Source of the DNA: Rhyzopertha dominica
Taxonomy: Eukaryota > Arthropoda > Insecta > Coleoptera > Bostrichidae
Direction of reading: 5' to 3'
DNA length: 64,000 nt
Assembly (NCBI GenBank): GCA_025024175.1
Contig: QCXZ01000041.1
Coordinates: 30,065,786 to 30,129,785 of the forward strand
The first letter of the stretch is position 1, and every line of letters begins with the position of its first letter. Shown piece after piece: positions 1-11,185 of this stretch. Under the pieces are notes generated by a model that saw only the letters and a list, made by a program, of their open reading frames with translations, searched no databases and was not told the origin of the DNA. Both the position numbers and the translations under genes were made by a program.

Positions 1-1946
1 TGAACCTGCTGTGCGGTGCCTAGAAACCCAGTTGCCCACAGCACGGGTTCTTTTTTCTGTCAATTGCTCAAGGACAGAGGACGCAGCTTGTTATTAAACT
101 ATTCATATAACGCGTGGGTAATCAGTAAAGATGCGGGTGTTAATTATGTTAAGGTGTAAGAAGTCGCTCGCCTTTGCTTAATGAGCGACTGCCTCTTCTG
201 TTGCACGGATGCGGCAAATTAGGCAGAACTTAATTTGAATTTAAATGCAATAAATATCGTTAAATAATTATAGCAATCGGCGTTTGATATGCCTAAATGT
301 TAACCAACCGTGAAAATGTCGTAACCCGCCAAGAACTAATACGTAGTATTGTATTTATATTATCTGGATATTGGTATTTTCCAGGGATGTGCCTTTACAC
401 GTAAAATATTAATTTTAAATCCTCATTTGCGTATATATAATATGTAAACATGAAATATGTATGATCAACAGTGAGTTTAAAACTTCTAGAATTACTCATT
501 TACTGGAACATGGCAAAAATTAATTAGGCTACTCTTTCTTAAGCTTGGTACAATTCCAGGAAACTTTTCTCAAATAGTCCTTTGTTCATGCTAATTTGAG
601 AAGTAAATTAACTTTTGCCGATACAATAAGCTTGCAAGGATGCATGCATATTAAATATATATAGGTAAGCTGATAAGATGCAGAATAAAGAAAATTAAAA
701 TAAAAATAAGACTGTGTGTTATTGGGGATGCTAGAATTAATATGTTTATTATAAATCAGGTGATAGGGCTGAATAAAATTGAAAGAACGCATTTATTTTA
801 TGACGTTACCCACTCAAATATGTGTATATGAGTTAATGAGCTTTTAGTGTTAAAAAGTATATCACATTTTAGCATAAAAATAGTTTCTTAATTCTTTACA
901 TAGGTTATATATTTTGCATTCTTTGCACTCCAAAAAAGCTTTCTGTAGATCTAAATGTTTACGTGTAAAACTTAAGTAAATAATTCATGTAAATTATTCG
1001 GCACATCCCAGGTTATTTTTCTTAAAATAAAAAAGCGCCATATCGGTAAACCTACCGCAATTGCCTTGTTGGTCCGAAAAAAGGAAGATTGCTAACAGGA
1101 ATGATACGATATATAACGACCTCAAAATATGAGTGTCAGATTACATATAGGACAGCCGATAGCCATACTAACAATATTTCTGCTTGTGATTAAGTTAGGA
1201 TTTATTTAAAGTCACTTGCACCCATAGATATATGCACGTTATATGCATGTTGCACTATTAATTTTATTCTTTAATACCTGCCAACGTTTAGTCGATGCTA
1301 AAAAGGGAATATTATGTCCTTATGCAATAGCAAAAAAAGATAGTTATTCTTAAAAACGCCTCTGTGGCGTCATTAAAGACTAAATTTAAACTACGAACAA
1401 AATATTACATATAAAAAGATCTGGAGTTCGTGTCAATATTTTTTCTTTTTGCAAAACATTATATAAGTGACAGATCTAGGTACCTCATTTTAGGATGCAA
1501 GCCTTCCTTAACGCCATTAAAAGGCGTTCACTAAATGATTAATCAATCGAGTTTGGCTTTGAAAAACTACAGGCTTAAGTGATGCAGGTGGCTAAAGTAT
1601 TGAAAATGAGGGCGTAAACTTGCAAGGACCAATTTTTCCACACAAGCCCATCGTAAGTATGAACACGTAGATTGTCACTACAGTCCGAAAAACCGATTGG
1701 CTTGGATGGTACGAGTGGATAAGTACATTTTTACTTGTGTAAAATTTTTTTATATGTTATCCCAAAGAGCCACTCATAAATTTATNTTTNTTTTACTCTT
1801 CGCCAATGTACCTCTAAATCTGTAAGTATCTGACGGTCTATAAATGGTATAGCGATTTAGAACAGAAAATGTGGTTAACAAAAACATATTTGCCAACTTG
1901 TCTTGACTCGAAATTCCGTTCGTAAAACCTAAGTTGACTTGTTGTG
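1..1946. other. AT-rich non-coding stretch, nothing recognised
   Basis: I see no gene, RNA or element with defined ends here. The first 60 bases are less AT-rich and hold an imperfect hairpin (CTGTG near base 8 against CACAG near base 38). Open frames are short and their predicted peptides have no motif. Two N bases lie near 1786-1790. Confidence 0.6.
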
Positions 1947-2870
1947 TACAGGGTGTCTTGGCAACTATTAATGGTAGAGGGTTGCGGTTTCGACATTACT
2001 GTATTATTTTTTTGTTAGATACAAAAAGCTGTAAAACATTTTTTATAGATATTATTTTGAATCAAGTGGCGTACCTCGTATTTTTTAGGAGGTTGTTAGG
2101 TTTATTTTTACTAATTTTGGAATTATTCAAATTTTTTTAAACAATTTAATCATATTTTGCGTTTACATCCAGGAGGCTACGGAATAAGAAAACACAAGGT
2201 ATAATTTATATTATTAACTAAAAATTTTAATCCTTTAATAATAATATATGCATATTTGAATACATACATAAGACTCCTAAGAGCGCTCATGCATTTTTTA
2301 TCGATAATCTAATAGCTTATGTAATTAATGAAAATGATTGTTTATTTGGAAATAAGTACCTATGCATTGTTTATCATCAAGTATTTACATCCATTTTGAC
2401 AAAAAACGTAAAATCTCATTAAATTATTACAAAAATTGGAATAATACCAAAAGTAGTAAAGATAAACCTAACAATGTATACATTTTTATATATTATTTAT
2501 AGTGCTTTTCAACCATTGCAAAACCAACTATTGTTTCCATTTAAAGAAATGCAAGTTTGTGTTATATCTCAAAATGTGACCCCCTAAAAAAATTCTGAGG
2601 ACGCCACTAGATTCAGAATAAAAAATATCTATAAAAATGTCTATACGGTTTTTGTGTGTCTACATAGCCAATCGAGATATTGAGAACTGAAGAAATGTTA
2701 CATTTTTCAAAAGTTGGCTATGGCTTTAAAACAAAAGACTATACAAAAATGGCCATGGTACAGCTCAACTCACAACAAAAAAGTAATACAGTAATATCGT
2801 AACCGTAACGCTCTAGCATTAATAGTTACCGAGATACCCTACAATAACAACGACAATGGGACACCCTGTA
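1947..2870. mobile_element. TACAGGGTG-type non-autonomous DNA transposon
   Basis: The left end reads TACAGGGTGTC and the right end reads GACACCCTGTA. A TA lies at each edge, as expected for a TA target duplication. The ends form long imperfect inverted repeats. Just inside, the left arm has GCAACTATTAATG and the right arm, read in reverse complement, has GTAACTATTAATG. Further matching blocks follow on both sides, such as TTTTTATAGATATT and AGTGGCGT, with small indels over more than 150 bp. The central part is AT-rich and has no transposase frame. The structure fits a non-autonomous element mobilised by a Tc1/mariner-like transposase, which is an inference from the TA flanks. The 68-codon frame at 1934-2140 is only an open stretch inside the left arm. 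Confidence 0.85.
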
Positions 2871-5800
2871 CATAAATAGAATTGTAGGTTTAATTAAATA
2901 CAAGACTATACGTAATCAGAATATTTTTATAGATACGTTAATCTTTACTAAAACAGTAATCATTTATAAAGTTGCATTTTGAAGCAACGATTTTTTGTAT
3001 ACATTCGCCGCCCCTACTGGTCGGGACCCTTGTGCGCCCGCTCCCCTTGCACCCTCGGATCGGAACGTCCCTGCCTAAAAGTATGTATTATTAGCATCCC
3101 TATACAGAGCGTAGTTGTAGTACATGGAAATATCAAAAATATAAGGTTACTGATATGAATATACTGAACAGAGAGATATGGATTTTAACTAGTAAGCAAG
3201 TAGCAAATACGAGGAATGAATGTCGTTTAAAAAAATTAAATGTGCTCTGAAAATTCTTTGGTGTAGAAAATAAATTCCCCGAAGTTGCTTTAAAGTAAGT
3301 CAAAACACACTGATGTTACTTTCTTCTCTCCTTCCATCGTAATATCAATCAAACGTTCCGACCGATTAGATGATATACTTGATTTGAAATACACAGGACG
3401 CGTTTATAGTGAACTAGCGGCTCTTGAATAAAACATCAAATATAGCGGAGACTTCTGTGAGTCCATAAATGAGGTATTAAATATCATATTTCAATCGAGC
3501 TATTTAGATGGAATGCCCAGCATCTTTCTAAGGAACTATATAAGAGAAAAACAATTGTTGTTGTTTTTGTGGTGAGAGCGATAAAGCGTGAATTAAAGGG
3601 ATAAATAAGACGAGACATCTCAATGAGTTAATGCTTGGAACTGTTTAATTGGTCACCGCGCACGTTTGAACAAGAACACACTACAAGACGAACTTTTTTT
3701 TACTCTATAGAAGCCGTCTTGTTAGTCACAGTGTTGGTCATAGTATAGACGTGGCGGGAGTAATATTACCTTAAATTATGATTTTGAAGAAATGGTGGTT
3801 CTCTTATAGGTTATGACTTGCAATTTTTTGGGGTAGAAATTGGTTCAACCCCATTTTTACACTTTCGAATATGCCAGTTCATAAAATGGGAAATTTTTAG
3901 TAACGCTATAATTTCAATTAGAACGACGACCGCCTTAATTGAATACCAGAAAGGCGCCACTTTTTTACAGGTTACTTTATATGTACTACTGACCCATATT
4001 GTTATTTTCGTCGCGTATCTGAGAAAAGCAAATATCATTGCGCTCTGTGGTTTGTATTTACTAAGGAAACCGTAATTTCAAATAAAGTTCATTTAGAAAA
4101 TGTACTATAAAAACTTGTTTCTATTCGGGTTGTCATACTTATAATCTATACCGGAATAAAATGCGAACAATAAGCTAGCAAAGGCAACAGGCCCAAGGAC
4201 TTTTTGCTTATATTAATTTAACATTATATTTTACATGTTTTATTGCTCATCAGCCTTACAGTAACACTTGGCAGAATGTGGGACTAGCCATTTAATTGCA
4301 AGATCGCTGTCCTTGAACGAAATTTGAAATTAAACCGATTGTATCTTCGTTTACAATGTAAAATTGCGAGCAACGTTAAGCATGCCACTCATGTTTGTAT
4401 ACCACCGTGACGAAAATCGCAGTAGGTACTTCATTGACAATTCGGACTTTCCGGGCTGACGTATAACCGCCACCAAAGAATTCTGCTAAATTCGCGGGTA
4501 GGTAATCATGACGTTGAATTTCTGAACCAACAAAAAATGAGATTACGCATTGTTGGAGGTAAGCTGCAGAATAAGGAGTAACGTGTATATTAATTGCATA
4601 CTGTGTGAATTAGTAACACACTAGCGTGGGCTATTTTGCAGGGTTGTAGTTGACAAAAGGAAAAACAAACTCACTTTTACAACAATAAATTATAAATACG
4701 TGTTGATTGAAAACAAAATTTGCCATAAAAATGATTGAAGACACTTAATAGATTTAATATATGTACACCATTTAAACAAGAATGGCAGTTTAAGACAAAA
4801 ATTAGTCATAATTTTAAAATAACTCTAAATTGAGACTTTAATATATAAAATCACAGGCCCGCAGTAAATTTTAATAGATTTTTTGTTGTGGATTACTTAA
4901 TCCATTTGCTACTTCTTGTTTTCGATGTTTTAATACATCCCACTCATGTGACAGATTATTTGTATATCCAACTAGCTATATTGATATTATGGTATCTAAA
5001 ATGTACAAATAAACGTGTTGGTTTAAACAAAAACCCAAGAAAATTTTGCACCATACCTTCCTTTTTGTGTAATATTGCAGTTGGTTGCTTAATTGTATAG
5101 TTTAGGTTCTGTAAGCCTACTGACGACTTAATTGGTAAAGAAATAAAAGTTTTGGCACAAAAGAGCTTAGTTTTCTCGAAAAAATGGAGCCAACTTTTAC
5201 TGATATCCAAATTCTGAACAAAATTGCTTAGAAAGTTTGAAATTGTAACACTGGATCTAGTGCTAATAATACAGATGTTATTTTCATTCAGTTGTTTGCA
5301 CTTCTACTACTGAAGGAGTCTGTCATTTTTTGTTGACCTTAGGCTTAATTACACAAAGCAAGATTTACGGACTAAATTATTTTTGGCTTAAAATGTTATT
5401 TACTTTTTATTGTTGGTTATAAACAACATTGTTTGGTACAATTTTTTATCTAAAAGAATATATAATTGTGCTTTTTGCTTCATACGTTTCATGTTTTTGT
5501 TACATAAATTTATACGCTCCTTTATATCTCATGGCAAACTCATTCTTTTAGAGAAGCAGGTTTTTTACTCCACATATCGGTCTCTACCGTTTTAGTTGTT
5601 TCAGAAATAGCGAAAAGATGTACTGGCGTTGAGGAATTCATTTGAGCTGCGGTTGAGATTACTCTAAAAATGAATGCTTTGTTTTGCGTTCGTGTTACAT
5701 TGTCTGTTGAAATGTCACGAAGCAGTGACTTAAATCGTTTGGTGCTGGAAGAATGTGCGGGCAAATCCCATTTCCTAGACAGACGGCTTGCACAAAAATT

Positions 5801-6203
5801 TGCGATTTAATGAGAAAAATAAAACTGGAGTTTTATCATCTCATGCAGATACTTCAACAGATTTTTGATAATGGTTTAGAAGACGGGAAGTTTTGTCAGT
5901 GTATATTAGATAAAGTATTTGTATAAAAATGTTGTGTGACATAAGAGGTGTTTTTTATTACCCCGCCCGGTAAAAATTCCCATCTTCATGCGGCAGTAGA
6001 TTGGTTTAGACATTTTGAGTGATGGCTCTTCTCCCCACTACCTAGATGCAAGAGAATTAAGGTAGAAAAGAAGAGAGGCAATTCTCAAATGTATTGATCA
6101 GAATGATGCGAATTGAGAAAACTCCATTAATTGTGTATGTAAGAAATGCCAAACTTTATATCATAATGTACTAATGGCATTTTTAGAGCGATACAAATCG
6201 CTC
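2871..6203. other. AT-rich non-coding stretch, nothing recognised
   Basis: No feature could be supported. Overlapping frames of 60-85 codons on both strands (for example 3811-4075 and 4888-5210) have no recognisable domain and mirror each other. A short reverse frame at 5540-5764 is somewhat richer in serine and threonine but is not recognised. The only clearly less AT-rich patch is a short one near 3005-3070. Confidence 0.55.
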
Positions 6204-7772
6204 TACACAGTAATTAGTACTCTAAATATACCCTAAAATTTAAGTAACACTAAGGGAAGCCGGAGCAGGTCCACTCTGGTATAGTAAAAAGCTTGGCTAC
6301 ATTGTTAGAGTAAATTTTAGAGTGATTTTTACTCTAATCAAATGTAATTTTCGAAACTAGATATGAGTAAGGATGTTTTTATTCTAGAATAAAAATATTC
6401 TCTAATAGTGTTCGCTAAGTGTACGATATTCCTTACTAAAAAATTAATTTACTTCTCAAGATTAATTCTGCTTACACTCTGCTCTCGAGTGAAATAATCA
6501 CTAGTTAGAGTTAATGATTTGCATTTAATGGGGGAGTGGGGTAGGAAGCAAAATAAAATACATATGAATATTATAATATATTTTATTATGTATCAAAAGT
6601 AAATAAATACATAGGTACTAAGTACAAGCTGGTACTTGAACAGGTTTGCGTTATTTGATATGGTTCTTTATAAAACAGTAAACGAAAGTCAATTACATTT
6701 AACTAAAATAACGTGTTCAGCTTGGAAACTTCCATACGCATTTAACAAGTCTGTTAAACGTCCTTGAGGCACTGGATTAAATGTTTGAAAGAAGATTTAG
6801 ACTATGTGGTCATCGACAACTTCTTTATCATTATTCATACTAATGAAGTGTCATTGTGCAAGTATTACTACCTTTAAAAATTCCAAAGCCCAAATAACTC
6901 CTGTTCCCAGTTGCCAATGGCACACATAGCAATTTCGCTAGATTGCCACAATTAATCCGCTAAAATTCATACGATATGGCTGGATAGAGTAATCCGAGGG
7001 GTAATCTATTAATATAAAACGAAATTTATTATTTATTTTGTCAAAAATAGTTGTTAGGTACCTGCACATTATGTTAGAATGTTTAAAATTTCGTTCTCGA
7101 ACTTACCATGTTTCTTCTGAACCAATAATTTTATTATGTTGAACACACAAGCGCCAAAGACACGTCAGTTGTTAAGTTTTGTATTGGTAGGTAAAGCGTA
7201 TACACGAAATATTTTTCCAAGCAAAGAAAGTACAATAATTATCGACTCATCTAGCGTAAATAAATCGATTTTGCTTCATATCTAAGTTTCCCATATGATT
7301 CATTTGGTAATTATATAATGCTTGCAATCTTTGGGTTTAAATGCTAAATTGTAATAGCTAATAATAAACTAAAAATATTTTATCCAGCTAAAATATTCGC
7401 TATCTGCTAAAACCCATTTTTCTTGCTAGGTGAGGGTTTATCCGCTAAATTTACCTGCAAAACTTCTAATTTTGCAACAGTATGGCACAACGATATGTTA
7501 CATATGGCGCGTTTTGAAAGCCAATCTCTACTAGAGCTCTATTTACTCTTAGCAGAGTTACTTTTACTCTAGATACTTTCATTCGCTCTAGTTCGAGAAA
7601 AAAGGGGGTAATTAGTATAAAAACTACTAGAGGTATTTTGCAAAAAATCGATATACTAGAGTGAAAAATTGATTTAAGTGAAAATTAGAGTGGTTTTTGC
7701 TCTAAAATACTGCTGTATCGTGTTTCCTCTGCGTTAGAGCAACGTTAATAGGTCGATATTTTTTACTGTGTA
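6204..7772. mobile_element. Non-autonomous element with TAGAGT subterminal repeats
   Basis: The proposed ends are TA-CACAGTAA at 6204 and TTACTGTG-TA at 7772, giving a short inverted repeat flanked by TA. The strongest sign is the distribution of the word TAGAGT/ACTCTA and close variants. About a dozen copies lie within roughly 350 bp of the left end (for example 6219, 6306, 6318, 6331) and 250 bp of the right end (7540-7740), with very few in the middle. Clustered subterminal words in both orientations are typical transposase-binding arrangements of DNA transposons. No transposase frame is present inside. The perfectly matching terminal repeat is short, so the exact edges are uncertain. Confidence 0.6.
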
Positions 7773-7817
7773 ATATGCGATTCAGTATTTAAAACGCTAT
7801 TATTTTCTCTCTTGAAG

Positions 7818-8085
7818 ACCATGATCAACGAATTTTTACTACCACAAATCAACGAAGTGGGCTTTAAAAATTTGCGGTTCAAGCAGGATGATGCAACGGG
7901 ACCCGTGAAATGCAGGAAGCATTTCACGGATGCTTAATCTCACGTTTTGGCGATCTGTCATACGCCGCTAGATCGCCCGATTTGACTGTTTCAAACTTCG
8001 TTCTGTCTGGTTTTCTGAAGTCACGAGCCAAATACATCGGTGGCTCTTAAGAACAACATCGGATAAAAGAATTTATCACAAATTA
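7818..8085 (+). pseudogene. Mariner-like DDE transposase relic (C-terminal half)
   Basis: Reading the plus strand with small frame changes gives a run of blocks in the right order for the insect mariner/Tc1-type transposases. MINEFLLPQINEVGF comes first (7820 on), then RFKQDDAT, corresponding to the family's FQQDGAT with the second catalytic Asp. ISRFGDLSYAARSPDLT and FLKSRAKYIGG follow, matching the family pattern ISR.GD..WPPRSPDLTP..FFLWG.LKS. The third catalytic Asp of the family (PDLTPxD) is replaced by Asn here (PDLTVSN), and there are internal frameshifts and stops, so it cannot be active. The N-terminal DNA-binding half is missing. No terminal inverted repeats were found. It begins 50 bp after the right end of the preceding element. 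Confidence 0.88.
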
Positions 8086-10329
8086 AAGGTCTAAACAAAC
8101 TCAGTGATAAAAAAAATACTTTTTCAATTTGTAAACAAATATAGTTACTGATTTAGGAAATCGAATTACAGATATACGTGCAAAAAAAACGTATAATAGC
8201 ACGCAATGTAGGGCGGTTTGCATTTAAACAGAAATATTGACGGAGACCAGCAAAAATTTTGCTGTAAAATTCATCTCACGCGTGCTGGCTTTTCATGCAG
8301 CTTACAACGCTCCATACAAATCCAGTAAAGTTGTAGTAATCACCAGAGTTCGTTCCGATGTGGATTGGCAATAAATCCGGGAAAACTATGAATAAACACT
8401 TGTAGGTATTTGCAATTCAAGAGCCGCAGAATCCTTGGCGTCACCCGCAGAAGCCGGTGACATATGTGACACCAGGTGGTCTAAAGCACCTGTCTTGACG
8501 CGTGTCCCACCGGATTTCACTATTTGAATTGAGACACTTAAGCCTACGCTCACCGCCGTAATCACCAGTATCGGTCGCTTTACACGTTTCTAATATAGAG
8601 ATTATTGCTGTTCACAAGCCCACTGCTCGTTATAGTCATTTTTCAGATTGGTTGACAACAAGGGCATTACCGCTAATAATTCCATAGTCACTGTTATGGA
8701 CGTCTACAACCTCACTTTAATAGTTCAACATGCATGTAAGGTATTAATCTTACTTTATTTTTTCCAGAATTAGACATGCTTAATCGGTGCTGATAAATCG
8801 CCAGCGCTTATGTCTAGCATACTTTAAGGATGAGATAAAATTATTCTAGTATAATTCCCTAAAGTATTCAGGCATGTATGGACGAAATAGGCGGAAGTAA
8901 ATAAATAATTACTACAATTTTGAATCAAACTGATTAACTCACTCCAATCTGTTTTCAAAACATTAGATAAAATTTTTAGAAACATCGGTNTTCATTGTTG
9001 GTGACTTCCAAAAAGTCAGAAATTCGTCACAGCAAAAGAAATTAATATTTAAATAATTGATGGCTTAGGACATGGAAACCAGGTCATTTGTGCAAATAAT
9101 TTGGTTTAGTTATCATATTAGTTACGATAAAATTACAAGTTAAGATCAGAAGGCATTGGACATTGCACATATCATTTGTCGTTTAACAACACGCTCAATT
9201 TATTATAATTAGTGACAAGCCGCGTATTTGAATATCTGAAAAAGCTCAAAACATTGAGATTTATATTATTGGTTGTAAATGTTTCAATATGATGTTTTGG
9301 TTGTGGGTTGTCATTACTAACTTTTTTTTCAGTACGGCGGACGTAAAATAATAAAGTTGCTCGATAAAGAATCTCTTCTCTGCAGAATAATGTATCTACC
9401 CATATCACACTTAATTAGTCATTTTTTCCAGAAATAATTTAGTCTGAAGAGAAAAAAAGCTATAAAGCTATAATAGGTGATGGATTCATCGGTATAGTTT
9501 CTGAAATGAATTGCCACGAAATACGTGGTCCTCGATGCTTGTAAGTTAGAATACCTACCAAACATGTATTTGATTAAACTCTTCACATAGTGGAGAGCAT
9601 TCAGCATATCGAAGCGAAAACATTGAACACTATCATTCACAAATCTTTTAATATTGCTCGCTAGGAATCTGTACGCCATATTCTTTACCATTACTCATAT
9701 AAAACGTAATCCATTAATGCGATGTGCGTGATTTAGACTGCCAGTGTATTAGCCTAGCATTGCCCATGTATTGAGCTAAATAATCTCGAATCTATACATC
9801 ATTGTTGTGGATAAACCATACGCCATCTATGTCGTAAACATTTATGTATTGCAACCATCTACAAAATATTAGTTGATACTTTATTGGTATTAAAACGTAA
9901 ATGGCAATAATTCTGTATGTTTAAGCTTGTTTTTTTAGAGTCTTCCACACCCTAATCCATGGCATATTTTACGTTACCGAAATTTGAGAAATAGGCAGCA
10001 GAGTGAAATAAAAACATTAAGAGTGCCCTAATAAATTTACAAAGTAAAAGCTTACCTTAATTGGTCGCAAAAATATTATTATAAAGATCGATAAGACTCC
10101 GTTACTGACATATCACAGAAAAAATTCAGTGTTGTCACACGGACAGTTTAAAAATGACACTTCCACAGGAGCACTACACTAGGAAGGAACAGCGTTTCCT
10201 TCTTAATTTGTTGATTGATTGATATTCATCGGAGAATGAAGCCATGCACGAAAATTCATTTCTGTCGCTCTAGCGAGTATGAAAAGCAACAAATTTAAAA
10301 CCTGGCTTAATTCCGTAGCTGATTTTCAC
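8086..10329. other. Non-coding stretch with a less AT-rich island near 8220-8620
   Basis: The part from about 8220 to 8620 has more G, C and CpG than its surroundings and contains a small palindromic word, GGTGACATATGTGACACC, near 8456. I recognise no gene there. A reverse frame at 9419-9691 (90 codons, real ATG) is open, and a GTAGGT donor-like site falls inside it. The predicted peptide has no known domain, and I would not call it a gene. The remainder is AT-rich. Confidence 0.45.
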
Positions 10330-10885
10330 CGAATTAGCTTCATTTCGGCAGTTGAACCCTTGGTGAATGAAAATCATCGTATTGCTCTGGAGGAAATCAT
10401 TGCAGTTTTAAAAATGACTTCTGTGATCCTCTAGTGTCAGCAAAATGTCTGTGAAAGCAATTTCCTCAGAAATAACGACGCGTTGATGAATGTGAAGAAT
10501 CTTTGCAGGAGACCTCGTTGTGAGAATCGTTAAGATGGAGATGAATCGTCGTGGGTGCATTATCACCAGCTTGAAACCAAAAGAACTAACAAAGAAGGGC
10601 ACCACCCTCCTTCGCCGAAACAAAAAAAAATCATGCAGAGCGGGACTGCATGCCTACTGGGGTAACTGCTAGATGTGCCACATGCCCAGAATTCCTAAAG
10701 AATCATCTCAAGTCAGCCATCAGAACCAAAAGTCGAGGATTTCTTTTGTTTTGCTAACGACAACTGCTCGTGCAACCGCAGCGACCATTCAAGATTTAAA
10801 GTTTGAGTATCTACCAATCTTTCTTATATGTGATTATCATCTTCTCGGTCAAAGTAATGTTGAAGTAATCCAGGGTTTATGTACA
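10330..10885 (+). pseudogene. Mariner transposase relic
   Basis: Three blocks match the mariner transposase in order. LVNENHRIALEEIIAVLK (about 10358-10410) matches the family helix before the linker. DESSWVHYHQLETKR (about 10540-10590) matches GDESWVHHYxPETKR, which carries the first catalytic Asp. LKSAIRTKSRG, TTTARATAATIQDLKFEYLP and DYHLLGQSNVEVIQG (to about 10880) correspond to the HDNARPHTA catalytic block and the PSDYHLFG block. The catalytic HDNARPHT is corrupted to TTTARAT, the PPYSPDLAP segment is deleted and the frame shifts at least twice, so the copy is dead. The open frame at 10673-11032 is the tail of this relic running into the next element. Terminal repeats were not located. 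Confidence 0.85.
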
Positions 10886-10899
10886 TTAGTGGCTCTTCT

Positions 10900-11185
10900 T
10901 CTATTTACTAGTATCATGTCCGATTCAAAAGAAGGCAACCCCTCGCGTACGTATGTGTTGCGTGCTTTTTCAAATTTGCGCAGACGTACGGGCCTTACAG
11001 TTAATCGTCCTTTCCGAAAGGCTCTATTCTAGAGGCTATACTAGACAAATTTACTCGTGGTGGTTTGCTATTGCATTCCACTAGGCAGCGGTTATATTTT
11101 CTTTTGTTATCGGCAACAGGGATTGAACCCGGGAGCCTCAAAATAGTAAGCAAGCACGCTATCTACTACATGAGTGGATACGTAT
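10900..11185 (-). mobile_element. Probable tRNA-derived SINE
   Basis: On the minus strand, bases 11185 to about 11104 look like a degenerate tRNA. An A-box-like TAGTAGATAGC is followed about 30 nt later by CCCGGGTTCAATCCC, with a perfect GGTTCAANCC RNA polymerase III B box (11120-11129). The anticodon arm is poorly paired, so it is not a working tRNA gene. Downstream on the same strand is about 200 bp of unrelated sequence (ACCACCACGAGTAAATTTG and the like) before the mariner relic resumes. That is the usual SINE layout of a tRNA head followed by an unrelated body. The 3' edge and target duplication are not resolved. A lone tRNA pseudogene is the alternative. Confidence 0.6.

Noticed and set aside
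3811..4075. Overlapping plus and minus frames of 75-85 codons
   Set aside because: They mirror each other and have no start context or domain.
11104..11185. Functional tRNA gene on the minus strand
   Set aside because: The B box is perfect but the anticodon arm and acceptor pairing are poor. SINE head or tRNA pseudogene fits better.
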